NCBI GenBank assembly: GCA_015178975.1
Contig: WHVD01000132.1
Coordinates: forward strand, 164,747 to 228,746
Reading direction: 5' to 3'
DNA from: Hysterangium stoloniferum
Lineage: Eukaryota; Basidiomycota; Agaricomycetes; Hysterangiales; Hysterangiaceae
DNA: 64,000 bases
The position numbers were made by a program, and so were the translations under genes. This document shows, piece by piece, positions 31,087 through 42,152 of this stretch; the stretch's first letter is position 1; the number at the start of each line of letters is the position of its first letter. The notes beneath the pieces were generated by a model. That model saw nothing but the letters and a program-made list of their open reading frames with translations. It was not told the DNA's origin and did not search any database.

Positions 31087-32801
31087 TGTCTAATATCAAT
31101 GCCTTACTTGCAAGTATCCCAAAACTCTTGGGTGATAACTACCACGAATGGAAGTTTTCATTGTCAATGGTTTTGCGGCATGCTGGATCATGGAGTGTTG
31201 TTAATGGTGGAACAAAGGCACCTAAGGATAAGAATAGCAAGGAGTATTTGGATTGGGCAAAGCATTCAGAGGATGGTTACACGGCAATTGGATTGACAAT
31301 TGCATCAAGCCAACAATTGTATATTTGGGATTGCACCACTGGACCAGAGGCATGGCAAGCACTTGTGAAAATCTATCAGGCAAATAATTGGGCCAATCGG
31401 ATTTCGTTGAAACGCCAGCTCTATATGTACTAGCATGATGTCAAAAAGTGTTACGACTGTATCGTAACCATGTCACAATCCGATGGTCCCTGAGAATACT
31501 ACAGTCTATCGATGTTCCAAGTTATTGATCAAGTCATCATTTCAGCAACCTTTGGAACACCGACACTGATGTATATCTTCACGGCAATCAAACCCCATTT
31601 ACGCCCCTGTCAAATATACTCGTACCATCTGGTTATGCTTTGATACGTCCCTTTTCATTATGATGATCCATTTTACTCTATGTTTCACATATGCCCATAT
31701 ATACTTGTAGCCCGTGGACTATTTCCTTTTCTCATAACCCCACTCTCGGCTAAATCTCAGCTTCCGATCTTATCGTAACCTTCCGGTTTCTAGTCAAGTC
31801 TATTTGTCAAATAGTGTTTCCGCTCTTCCCTTAGTTAGTAGTTTCTAGACGCCAATAACTCGTATATAAGACCCACTGTAATGTAACTACTAGACAATCA
31901 GAATATCAACTTAGAATATCAACTTAGATCAACTTAGATACCCTCTAATTTCCGACTCCATTATCTATTCACGACCACCACATTCTGACTCCATCCAATT
32001 TACGATTCAACCTACATTTACAACTTCAACCTCTAATCTCCGACACTCTCAGTCTCCAACTCTCTCAGTCTCCAACTCTCTCAGTCTCCAACTCTCTCAG
32101 TCTCCAACTCTCTCAGTCTCTGACTCTCTCAGTCTCTGACTCTTGGTCTCTGACCCCTCAGCCCAACCCTCAACTTATCCTTCGGTTTCCAATCGGTAGT
32201 TTACCGAGAGGTTTACTTGACAGGACTAGTTTCCGCCCACCCAAAATTTAAGGACACCCGACGGTAACTTGTGAGGGCGCAGCACATAAGCTGAAGCCAA
32301 GTCCTTCCGATTGGTCCCCATCGGTCCACCAACATCTGTCAGTTTCTGCTCTTAACAAAAAGCCAGTGATGGAATACATATGTCCATGGCATTTTGACTC
32401 TGGCTTCACAGCTTCGAGCGATTGGAGTTGAGTTACGTGATGAGAATGTGCCAGATGTCCTCATCTATTGTTTGGCTCCGGAATTTGGTGCGGTAGCAAC
32501 TGCTCTTATGCAGCACGTGGGATCACTTACCGTCAAAGAAATTTCCACGGCACTGGTAGAAGAAGAAAGCCATCTAAAAGGGCAGAAAGAAAATGAGAGT
32601 CAAATTGCCATGAAAATAAAAGTTGACTCACCAAATGTGCGACAGCTGAAGAATTGCTATAGATGCAATGGTGAAGGTCACATTGCGTGTTTTTGTCCCA
32701 CGCCGAGGCCAGTTGTTTCGTCTTCAAGTGGATTACCTACCAAAAACCAGGAGATCCCCACTGATAGTGCAGGGATGAGTGCTTATATTTTGCACACTTG
32801 A
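31087..32801 (+). pseudogene. copia gag, interrupted by a solo LTR
   Basis: 31087-31433 encodes the gag N-terminus: MSNINALLASIPKLLGDN, YHEWKFSLSMVLRHAGSW, YLDWAKHSEDGYTAIGL and GPEAWQALVKIYQ. The rest is at 32363-32801, with VPDVLIYCLAPEFGAVA and the zinc knuckle CYRCNGEGHIACFC (CX2CX4HX4C). Between them lies the solo LTR. A TAG just before the insertion (after QLYMY) and a frame difference show the gag was also mutated. The stop at 32801 is followed by non-coding sequence to the 3' LTR. Confidence 0.88.
31449..32357 (+). mobile_element. 909-bp gypsy solo LTR inside copia gag
   Basis: TGTTACGACTGTATCG to GCTCTTAACA with perfect TSD AAAAG (31444-31448 and 32358-32362). E1-type LTR. Its extra length comes partly from a microsatellite (CTCTCAGTCTCCAA units) at about 32040-32155. 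Conserved motif at about 32277. Confidence 0.92.
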
Positions 32802-33129
32802 AATCATCACGTGGACTAGGAGTAGAGCTCCAAGGTCCGGCATTTGTTTGTAATCTGGGAGGTTGGGGGGATGCGTTCTAGGAGCGAGGATGCTCTCAGG
32901 TTCGGTTCGACGCCAAATGTACTAGACAGATATTGCATCTAGTGGGCACAGCAGGTTTCTCAAAATTTTCGAGCAGATTCTGTGTCTAGTGGGTGCAGCG
33001 GGTTTTCGTGTCAATTTTCGGATGGATTTTGCATTGAGTGGGTGCAATATTTTTGTGTGTTAAAATTGTTTATTTCTCATTTTGTGTGTATGGACTTACT
33101 ACACACCTCAACGACTTGCAAAGTGGGCA

Positions 33130-33259
33130 TGTTAGAGTACATTGTATTGCAAGCCGTTGATGCATTTTATCTCAATGCTCAGCTATTTCATACTTTACAG
33201 TAGCTTAGTCATCGTAAAATAAACTTTGTCCATTTTCACTATAACGTCAACATTGAACA
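33130..33259 (+). repeat. 3' LTR of the copia element
   Basis: 130 bp, preceded by the purine-rich AAAGTGGGCA as a likely polypurine tract and followed by the TSD CTCAC. Confidence 0.92.
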
Positions 33260-33264
33260 CTCAC

Positions 33265-33828
33265 CCTGCTTTCACACCTATGTGCAGCCTCAATAAGCTT
33301 CTACATTTCAGGACACGCCACCTCAGCAGCCCTTTGCATTCACTTCCCCAAATTTAGGACTGCAGCAAGATTCTGCTCTGGTTATGCAGCAACTCCCAGG
33401 ATCATTCGTGCCTCCCCCTGCCAGGTCTAATGGATCTGGTGCATCATCTTTGCTTACATCATTCCCCGACATTGAAGAATAGATGCTGCTGGCAATTGTC
33501 TGGCATTCCTTTCATCCGAATCAACTTCCAAAGTTGCATACATGGATCCCAGCTAAACAGCCTACACCCACATACGAATGCCATGATGATGTGATGGTGT
33601 TTTTACTCAAGCTGAGAAATCCACATTGAATAAATTTCTGACTTTTGACTCCTTCCATTAGTTCTCATTAAGCTGCAACTGTTTAGTGATGAGATTTGGT
33701 GAGAAACAGCTCGAAGACATCAGGTATGGCTGTGTTATATCCAAATGCACACTGCAAGTAGCAGTGTGAATGAATCTTAATGCAAGCCATACATGTCAGA
33801 TTAACAAGCACACAATAGTCCTTTCAGG
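33265..33828 (+). pseudogene. degenerate ORF split by the copia element, right part
   Basis: After the copia element the plus strand reads DTPPQQPFAFTSPNLGL, QQDSALVMQQLPGSF, VPPPARSNGSGASSLLTSFP, then a TAG and FHPNQLPKLHTWIPAKQP with further stops. It continues the Q/P-rich reading from 30360-30890. Unknown repetitive family. Confidence 0.35.
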
Positions 33829-33833
33829 TACAG

Positions 33834-34269
33834 TGTTAGGACTGGAAAGCCTGCCAGATCCCAGATCCTACTCTATATGTCTTTATCTCTCACTCACAGT
33901 ACAACCTGCTGATTGGACCATGCCTGGGTATCCCGGATCCCTTAGAAACTTGGAGATCTTGTCCCAATCTGCCTCCTGAACCTGGTTGACATCTGGTTTA
34001 TTGGATGTTCCTGTTTCTTCCAGCCTTGTCCCTAGTATGGACACCCTTGTCTTGTTTTTTGTATTCCATTTTCATCTGTTTGTCCAACTGGATTTGTAGT
34101 ACAATAATCTTGCATTCTATGCAGTCTAGCCTAGGCATGTACTTACAATCTGATCAGAAAATTAACTTAGCATATCTCTAGTACTCTACCAGTTAGTTGT
34201 AGACTTTGTACCAGCATGCTCTTGGAACCTGTGGGTTGTCCCACCTACCTGGAAGCCCTGAGCTTAACA
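33834..34269 (+). mobile_element. 436-bp gypsy solo LTR, E2 type
   Basis: TGTTAGGACTGGAAAGCCTG to GAGCTTAACA, with TSD TACAG at 33829-33833 and 34270-34274. Its start matches the reverse complement of the E2 LTR at 53856-54369. CpG-poor, so it looks old. Confidence 0.88.
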
Positions 34270-34274
34270 TACAG

Positions 34275-34689
34275 TTACATGGCCATGAAATGGCCACAAA
34301 AAAAAGTCCCTTATACCCTTGTTTTATTATTATTTGTTTGTAAGACATTTCTAGCATGTTCTATGCATATTTTTCATTTGTTCCTAGATAGCTTCAATAC
34401 AAGCAATCTTTGAGCTATTTGGCACACTGTGAAAATACTGAGGTGAAATAGTTATCACTATCCTTTATTTAATATCTTTTACTTATTTCTATTACCTCAT
34501 TCTCATTATTGTATCTAGTGTCTTGACTTCTATATCTCACCATACACACTGGGAAGAGACAACCTGTTACTTGGACATTGTTGGCAACTTTCTGGCCTAA
34601 TATTGCTACAAGTTGGAAACTAAATGTATTGTAAACAGCAGTATATGAGAAGAAACCTTGTAACATAAGAAACAATTGCTGTTGAGATG
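34275..34689. other. stretch without recognised feature
   Basis: AT-rich, CpG-poor, no supported gene. Confidence 0.5.
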
Positions 34690-35392
34690 TCACAGTGCTC
34701 CTTGTATGTTGAGAGTCAGTCCCTGTGAGATCTACAGAAGGAATGTTACTACTGTCATAAAATCATGACTATATTGTAGACATCAGAATGATTAAATGTG
34801 TGGATTTGAGTGAGAAAAAGGCTTGAAGGAGCTCTGATGACCGAAGTGTTGAGAAAGGTCTAGGTGTCTGTGAGTATTTACCACTTAACTTACTGTATGT
34901 ACCAACAATTATGTGTCACAATTTTCTATTTATTCAGGTGCCTCCTTATCAGAAAGTCTCAAGTTGTAGTATTTAAGTATTCACAAATTACATATAGTAC
35001 ATTTGATGTTTCAACCACGATGAGCTTGATAATCTGAGAGAAGTCGGTAGCGGAGCAAGTGGGAACCAAAACCAAAAGAAAGAGAACAAAAAATGATGCA
35101 ATCAGAGTCAAAGTCAACAAGAAGAACACAAATATTTGGTCTAGAAAAAGGCGAAATCTGCTTGGTTCAACTCATTAACATCAAGAACATCGCTGGATGT
35201 AAAGGTCTGTTTGTTAGTTCTTCATGTGTCATCTGAACAAGATGTCAGAATGCAGGCTTAAAAGGTTTATCATAAACGGAAGCTTACCACAATTTCGGTA
35301 GGACTGATAACCATGTTACACTCTGAGACTGACACAGAGTATAGCCTGGCGATACGGGACACAGAGGGTGCTGCCAATGGACAACCAAACTG

Positions 35393-35668
35393 TTAGTTGG
35401 GACCGCTGGAGATTACATAAGTGCAGTATGAGAAAATAACTGAATGGGAGGGACATGAACTTACACTTACATCATTGAAGGGCCGTCCTTCACCGGATTT
35501 TCCCCATACGAGCTGATACAGTCTGAGGTAGGCTGCTAACAGAGTTTGTCGGGGCAGGTCAGGGCCGAAGCGAGGAAAGCCCTGCAAAATCGGAGTTAGT
35601 AACCCGGTCTTGACGTCCTGCAAACAAATGTATAGGTGTATAGTGGTGTCAGTCTCTAACTTACGCAA
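35393..35668 (-). CDS. R1-family exon FGPDLPRQTLLAAYL
   Basis: Minus-strand frame: MRKLETDTTIHLYICLQD, VKTGLLTPILQGFPR, FGPDLPRQTLLAAYLRLY, QLVWGKSGEGRPFNDV. Copies with the same frame are at 46110-46295 (+) and, partially, 42270-42176 (-). Conservation of the peptide in three copies suggests coding. It may be an exon of a gene divergent from the EKIALDETK exon that starts about 100 bp away. No homology recognised. Confidence 0.45.
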   Translation of the reverse strand: MRKLETDTTIHLYICLQDVKTGLLTPILQGFPRFGPDLPRQTLLAAYLRLYQLVWGKSGEGRPFNDVSVSSCPSHSVIFSYCTYVISSGPN

Positions 35669-35690
35669 AGGATAATAGACAACTCACTGG

Positions 35691-36110
35691 GTGTTAATTT
35701 TGAACATTTCCGAAGATCCACCATCCAATGTTGAGTTCGGCTCAGTACTATGTCAAATTGCTCGGTGGGTGCTGGGGCAGTTGTGGCTCGGGTACGATAA
35801 TGAAAAAATTGCGTTGGACGAGACCAAAACAAATGAGAATGGTACGTACTTCATACAACTCACTGGGGGTTATCAACGCCTCAGGAAGATTTTATCAGTT
35901 ATCCCTCACCAGTTCATCTAGGACAGTCAGTTCAAGGTGTTGGATATTCTGACTGACATGTCTACATATCTTGGCTACCAGCTCCTGGGGTTCGACAGAG
36001 GTTTTAGTCCCTTTGCGGCTGCCATCATAGGGTTTAAGGTATTTGGAAATCTTCAAGTTGAACCTGCAGCAGGCTATGAGATCATTTGGTTGGCTTCTCA
36101 TGAGTGATGT
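35691..36110 (+). CDS. R1-family exons NEKIALDETK and HQFI...GFSPFAA, copy in left arm
   Basis: Reads EFGSVLCQIARWVLGQ, LWLGYDNEKIALDETK, RLRKILSVIPHQFI then a TAG, DILTDMSTYLGYQLLGF and DRGFSPFAAAIIGFKVF. It places the EKIALDETK and HQYIS exons in tandem on one strand. The TAG and the missing SSQELQV segment show this copy is incomplete. Confidence 0.4.
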
Positions 36111-36560
36111 GCAACACTCCTTGTATTTGGTTTGTTACAACAATGTGCGAGTGGCGGTGGCTCTTATTTGTTACCTGCTACATTGTCACTTACCGATCAC
36201 CTTCTCGTTAAGAACACAATCAGTAAATGACAACATACCAAGGCAACAAAGAAGAGCCACTGTCACTCACAGATCATTGTAACAAACTGAATACAAAGAG
36301 CACCTTACATCACTCATGGGAAGCCAACTAAATGATCTGATAGTCTGCTGCAGGTTCAACCTGAGGTTTAAGAATAATCTGAACCATGTGACAGCAGCCG
36401 CGAAGAGACTGAGTCCAACTGTTGAAACCCAGGAACTGGTAGCCAAGAGACATGGAAATGTCCATCAGTATATCCAACAACTTAAACTGATTTTCTGAGA
36501 TGTACTGGTGAAGGATAAATGACAAAAATCTTCCAGAGGTGGTGAGAAGGATGTGGGTTA
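35880..36560. repeat. small palindrome in left arm
   Basis: 35880-36205 and 36225-36560 are inverted copies of the HQYIS/NLQQAV exon region with a short centre near 36215. The equivalent in the right arm is 45180-45890. Confidence 0.8.
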
Positions 36561-39500
36561 TGGCATGGGTGGTGAAAATACTCCTAGTCTTTATAGTCTC
36601 CAAAAATCATTGATAAAATGTATTGCTTACCAATTCAGCACAGCCACATATACAGATCATTTCACCTTCGGCAAAAAGGGGAGCTCCGCTCCTCCCACAT
36701 AATTTGAGTATAACATGCACTGTATTATTCACTGAAGACTAATATGCTAACTAGAGCCCCAGAAAGAGCTCTAAAGTATAACAACGAGCTCAATATTGTT
36801 GTGCTCTTGCAGCTTATCTTGTCATGTCAGAGCTAGTGAGCGCGCTAGTCAAATCGTGAAAAATTAAATGAATACAAGGGGACTATATACGTAATTTTTT
36901 AACACCACGTGATCTCTTATTTTATTTTATTTATTTTTTGATATATTTGTATCCCACTTCAAGCAACAATGGCTAACTGTGGCTAGGGGGTGAAAAGGCC
37001 CCCAGAGAAACTATGCTACGGTGGTACGAAGTTCCAAGTGAGCTACGTGTGTGGAAGGGATTTTAGTAAGCAAAGGGGGGGCATGTGGATATATACATGG
37101 TATAGAGCTGAGGCCTTGAGGCCTTGGGCCGAAGCCCCAAGAAAAGCCCGAGATGCTGCTAGCAGGCGTCGACAAGGGCTGCAGGCACACCAAAGTCTTG
37201 CATTGCTAGTGCATAGGTGAATGCTGGAGTCGGGGGTGGGTAGGAAGGGTAGACCACTGCCAGGCAGCAGTCATGGTTGGTAGGTGCCAGTGATGTTCTG
37301 CAGATGACACTGGTGCGCGGCTGAAGGCTGCCGACTTTGACAGAGCAGTGAATTCAGAGGCCCCCAAACCTGTTCAATGTCATCTGCCTCTCCACCCCTC
37401 ACCACGAGCATGGGGGCCCCAACCCCAGAGGCAGGTGGTGGTCACGGAACAAGAGAGCCTTGCCATGTGATCTCTTGTCATTAATATGGTTTATAGAGTT
37501 GGGTTATTTTCTCCAGTCATAAACTTACAAGTAAACTTCGGGAATCATATGTCCTGCTGATAGTCGGACCGTCGTCACAAGGTATTATTCGGATTGGTTG
37601 CATCTATTGGGCGTTTATATGCAATAGATGGAATCACTGTGCAAAGAGCCTCATTATAGATAATTCAGGGAAAATCCGTGGGCAGCTCCCCACTGGAAAC
37701 GCCCAGCGGATTGTAGGAACTGGACTTCGGCACAGCACGATGCCCCGAAGGTGCATCTTTAATTTCGTTGTATTGGCGGAAGCGAATCTTAAGTACAAAG
37801 GCTGCTCAGTCACGAGCTCGCTTGGGGGACATGCGATCGGCAAGGTGGGGGGGGGGTGGCGCCCAATGTGGCGTTTTGCTACCGTGCCGAAAGAGACAGT
37901 TTGTTGAGGAAATTGTGCCTACAGAACGTGAAAGAGTGTCGCTTGAATGTTTACCTATTGGGACCTGTGCCTAGGGAGGTGGCGTGGCTCTCTTTTGTGT
38001 TTTCTACGAGTTTGCATGAGTTTCGCTCATATTTCGGTCAAAAATTAAGGCAGGCTACGCGGGCGTAGCCCATCAAAAACGAGGGCCACCCCAATAGTTG
38101 CCATTTTCGTCGGTTTTGGCTTGTACAATGGAAACAATAGATAAGTCGGATTTTCAGACCATGTGCCCAGTTGCCGCAGGGCGATGTGACGTGAATGGAT
38201 ACCATCGCTTCGCCCACATTAGGCGGTTACGCCACGCATAGACTTTTAAGATACCTTAACAAGAAATTTTATCGGGAGAGAGATCAGCAAAGAATGGTTA
38301 TAAGTCACGAGTCACCATCCACTTCGGAGTCGCTTAAAATTGAACTGTACAAACGTAGGTAGCGTTCCTACAGACAGCGCCCGGCGCTACCGGCCTACCT
38401 TGCCCTTTCGCATTCTCGTACATACTTGCTTATCTCGTCTCTATATCGATGTATAATGCTGGTAAGACCTCCCAAGGCCGGCCGTGTATTTGAGCACCTT
38501 GTTATCAATAATCCGCGCAATTAATATACAAATCGCATATACCCAACAAATTCGCGGGAGAATTGACGCAGATAGGTGCTACCTAATTACAGCGCGCACG
38601 TTTGACTAGGAATATAAATTTTTAATGTATCCGTTAATATATCTCCTAACGAAGGGCTTCCGCCGGGATCGCTCCCCGCCATGCTAGCCTGCATCAACTT
38701 CGCCTCCCTTTGATTGCATGCAACGTCCGACAATCTTTTGCCCCACCTAATGTCGTGTCGCAGCTTTAATGTATACCAAGTCAATGAACCCTTGTACCGG
38801 TAAGATATACACACCGATACATTTTCCTCGTCATTAAACAGTGTCCACTTGACCCATTTATTCCGGCTGTTTCAGCCCTTCTTGGGCCCAAGAGACCCAC
38901 CCATGGCAGATTAAGCGTCATCAAAGGGCAAGAAGCATCTCCAGGCAAGGAGCTCCGAGCTTCCAACGCTTAAAACAGGTGATCCCGACGTGACCTATAA
39001 AGGTTTTTTTAATACATTTGTATACCGCATCGCATAACGTAGATACATAGCGGTTTGGAGAAGGTACCTAATGGTAGGTGGATTTATTGAAAATAGTTTG
39101 AGTTGACTTATTGTAATACACAATCTACAAGGCGGTAATAGACTTGTAATAATAGTACTTGTTTGTCAATCAATGTGTCAGTTAGTGAATCACCTTGTAA
39201 TATGATAGGTTTGGTGCTAGTTTAGGTGTACATTGGTTCTGGTATGCATTAACCTCAGAATTCATGGTCCACAATTAGCATCTTCATATGAAAAAGTGAA
39301 GAAATGGATGAACCGCCCCTAGGAAAAGGGTACTTTCATCACCAATTCTAACAGGATTTTGAATTAAATGTATTGTAAATATCAGAATAAACATTTTAAC
39401 GTTAAAAAACCAGTGCGATTGAGGTCCCACAGCGCTCCTTGTATGTCGATAGTCGGCCCCCTTGAGATCTATAAAAGGAATGTCGCTACCTTCATCAAAT

Positions 39501-40359
39501 AATCACTACGTTGTACATAAGAACGATTATGTATGTGGATTTCCGTGAGAAACAAGGCTTGAAAGAGCTCTGGTGACCAAAGTGTTAGGAAAGGTCCAGG
39601 CGTTGTGACTACTTGCCACTTAACTTACGTACGAACAATTATGCGTCACAATTTTCTATTTATTCAGCTGTCTCCTTATCAGACCCTGTCAAGTTGTAGC
39701 ATTGAATTATTCACAAATTACATATAGTACATTTTATGTTTCAAGCACGATAAGCTTGATAGTATGAGAGCAGTCGGCAGCAGAGCAAGTGGGTAGTAAT
39801 CGGAACGAAAACCAAGAGAAACAGACCAAAAAGAAAGTGAACAAAAAGAATGAAAATATTTGGTTTGGACAAGGGTGAAACGCGGCTTGCAACATCCTTG
39901 GATGTAAAGGTCTGTTTGTCAGTACTTATGTGTCATCTAAACAAGATGTCAGAATGCAGTCTCAAAAGGTTTATCATGAACGGAAGCTTACCAGAGTTTC
40001 GGTAGGGCTGATAACCATGTAACGTTAGAAAGGACTACGACGGTTTAGGAGATGGACGTACCTTTAATTATCCACCATACAGCACCTCCTCAGTGACGTC
40101 TCAAGTGCTTGCACAGTAAGTCTTCGGCCTAGGAAACTCCGAAGACACAATACTCACAAAACAGACACAGCTGAACGACAATGAATAGGTCACTATATAG
40201 AGAAAGATGATAAAACGACGCACCCCGTTCTGAAAGATACGAGCCAGAACCAACCGACTGACCCCACTAGCCCATGAACCAGAGAAATGGATGAAAAGAA
40301 AAAAGTAGAAATATCCAAAGAAAGAAGGAGAAGAAGGAGACCTGGAAAAAACAAGAAGT

Positions 40360-40620
40360 ATGTCTGGCCTCTGCCACTCATCCGCCGCTGCCCCTACTTC
40401 TCGTCCGCCGCTGCCTCCCCTCTTGCCGCTGCTTTCGCCTCTGCCCGGGATTAATCCACTTACTTCTCTTTCCGCCGTCGGTTACGTTGTGGTGGAGGCG
40501 CAGCCGCAGGCAATGGTTCCATCCGAGCAGCTAGAGGTCCGCCAAGTGTCTTTGCCGAACGTTCCGGTGGTATTTGGACGTGGGGGACTGGTTTTCCGAC
40601 CTGATGCCACCCGAGTTTAG
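40360..40620 (+). CDS. R1-family S/P-rich exon, copy B
   Basis: Open frame from ATG: MSGLCHSSAAAPTSRPPL, GINPLTSLSAVGYVVVE, AMVPSEQLEVRQVSLPN, VVFGRGGLVFRPDATRV then TAG. It aligns with 24401-24730, where the frame is shifted. A start codon, Ser/Pro-rich leader and conserved later part fit a first exon. Unknown function. Confidence 0.4.
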   Translation: MSGLCHSSAAAPTSRPPLPPLLPLLSPLPGINPLTSLSAVGYVVVEAQPQAMVPSEQLEVRQVSLPNVPVVFGRGGLVFRPDATRV

Positions 40621-40861
40621 GCGTAAGTGCTGTCGCACTGAGGCATTCGCCGCCTGCCTAGATGATGAAAGGTGAGTATAATCGCCAACACTAATGAAAC
40701 GAAATATTACGTGTCTAACCATGTTGGCGGTTCTCCTCTGTTATTGAAGGCCTTCTCTTTTCTCACCTTTCTCTGTCCATCGTAATGAGGTTGAGGTGTT
40801 AACGACTTTGTCCTGCTAAGAAGTCAATGTTAGTTGGTGTAAGAAATATAGCCGACGGGAC

Positions 40862-42010
40862 TCACCCGTAACCCGAAGATGTTCCGGCCCCGGAGGACGG
40901 ATTGTTTGAGACATGCGAACCATAAATATTTCCTTTATACCGGCACTGGTTCTTCGGGTTTTGCATTGATGCGGGCGACCTGTCGGATTCGGCTTTGTCC
41001 CCGTAAGGACGCCTGGGATGGCCATCTGTCGGAGACCTTGTGCTTGGTGTCACTGTAGGAGCTGCGACAGCTATGGTAGTCGTCAGTTATGTGTTTCTTG
41101 TCAAATTAAAATAAGTCACAACTAACGAGGTATTTCCTTACAATTGAAGTCAGGAGGTGAGGACTTTGGCCTCGGCAAAAGATCCAGGCTGCTCATAAAC
41201 TCGTCCGGCAAGCGCACCGTGCCCAATACCGTCGTGTGAGGGTAGATCCTGAATTTAATGAAGGTTAATGACATATGAGAGAAACGAGCGGTGCATCGTA
41301 CTCCGTACTGGATGACGAGCCGCTCCAGATGCCCCTATACGACGTGTCTGCGTAGATTTCTCTATGTGCACAAAGTATTAATTCCCAAATGACACACCGT
41401 GGAGAATGAATGAGACAACCGTAAGCAACGCTCTCACAGGCATGTCTGCAATTATTGCGGATCAGGGTGAGTTTTTATAGACCCGCGCGACTTAATGAAG
41501 TGTACGAACCAAATGCTGCAGACAGGTCTGTCTGCGTACTCGTATCGGCCAACACTTTCTGATCAATGGCTTCATCGTCGTCGTCGATGAGGGAAGATTC
41601 TGTGAATAGTAGGATATTTAAGTAATATATTATAAAAAATAGAAAGACACCACACGAACCCGGTACCATATACTCCGATCCGTCGCCATTGTCAGTTCCC
41701 TCCTTGCTGCCGATATCTCCTGCCAGTTTGTTCGGGCTGCTCGGAATATTGCAGACCTCATCAGCGGCAGTTTGTGACTTGGGGTCGATGGCGGTATTCG
41801 TGTTGGGAACGATGTGGAGATGGAACGTCTCATAATTGGTTCCTGCTCAAATTAAGTCAAGTAAGTAGATGATGACATTAATTAAAGGACGTCGGAAAAA
41901 CCTTGCACAATGCGCTGGGCGGATGATCCCGTCACCAGCAATCCATCCAGCATGAGAGGTCCATACTCTCTAAGGTCGACCCTCCCCCCCTCGTCTTCTG
42001 CGAACGAAAT
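40862..42010 (-). CDS. R1-family spliced gene, copy B
   Basis: Reverse-strand exons correspond to copy A: DPKSQTAADEV-type region, intron GTACCGGG to CTATTCACAG at about 41610-41675, then ESSLIDDDDEAIDQK, VLADTSTQTDLSAAFGS. The tandem exon-pair duplication of copy A is absent here. Frames past 41460 are interrupted, so this copy is probably inactive. Confidence 0.4.
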
Positions 42011-42152
42011 ACGTGGGAAGACGAGGGGGGGGGGGTTGACCTCAGAGAGTATGGGCCTCTCATGGATGGATCGCTGGTGACGGGATCATTTGCCCAGCGC
42101 ATTGTGCAAGGTTTTTCCGACGTCGTTTAATTAATGTCATCATTTACTTACT
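41862..42152. repeat. short palindrome with 137-bp arms
   Basis: 41862-41998 and 42018-42152 are inverted copies of the R1 segment containing GACGTCGGAAAAACCTTGC. The centre is C-rich then G-rich (CCCCCCCTCGTCTTC facing its complement). It can form a cruciform. Confidence 0.85.

Larger units (their letters stand above)
30896..33259 (+). mobile_element. gag-only Ty1/copia element (TR-GAG type)
   Basis: Two 130-bp LTRs (TGTTAGAGTACATTG to GAACA) at 30896-31025 and 33130-33259, with perfect TSD CTCAC at 30891-30895 and 33260-33264. The primer-binding site follows the 5' LTR directly. The internal region is 2104 bp, or 1190 bp after removing a nested solo LTR plus one TSD, and holds only gag; no protease, integrase or RT signature is present. 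Such elements are non-autonomous and depend on copia enzymes made elsewhere. Confidence 0.9.
34690..38985 (+). repeat. left arm of the 12-kb R1 inverted repeat
   Basis: 34690-36215 matches the reverse complement of about 45540-46890, and 36215-38985 matches the reverse complement of about 43158-45540, in the same overall order. The whole arm is therefore inverted relative to 43158-46890. Sampled segments look about 85-93% identical by eye. Arm landmarks: CCTTGTATGTTGAGAGTC near 34700, FGPDLPRQTLLAAYL frame (35668-35393), a small palindrome at 35880-36560, and GGAAGCTCGGAGCTCCTTGC at the inner edge. Confidence 0.85.
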
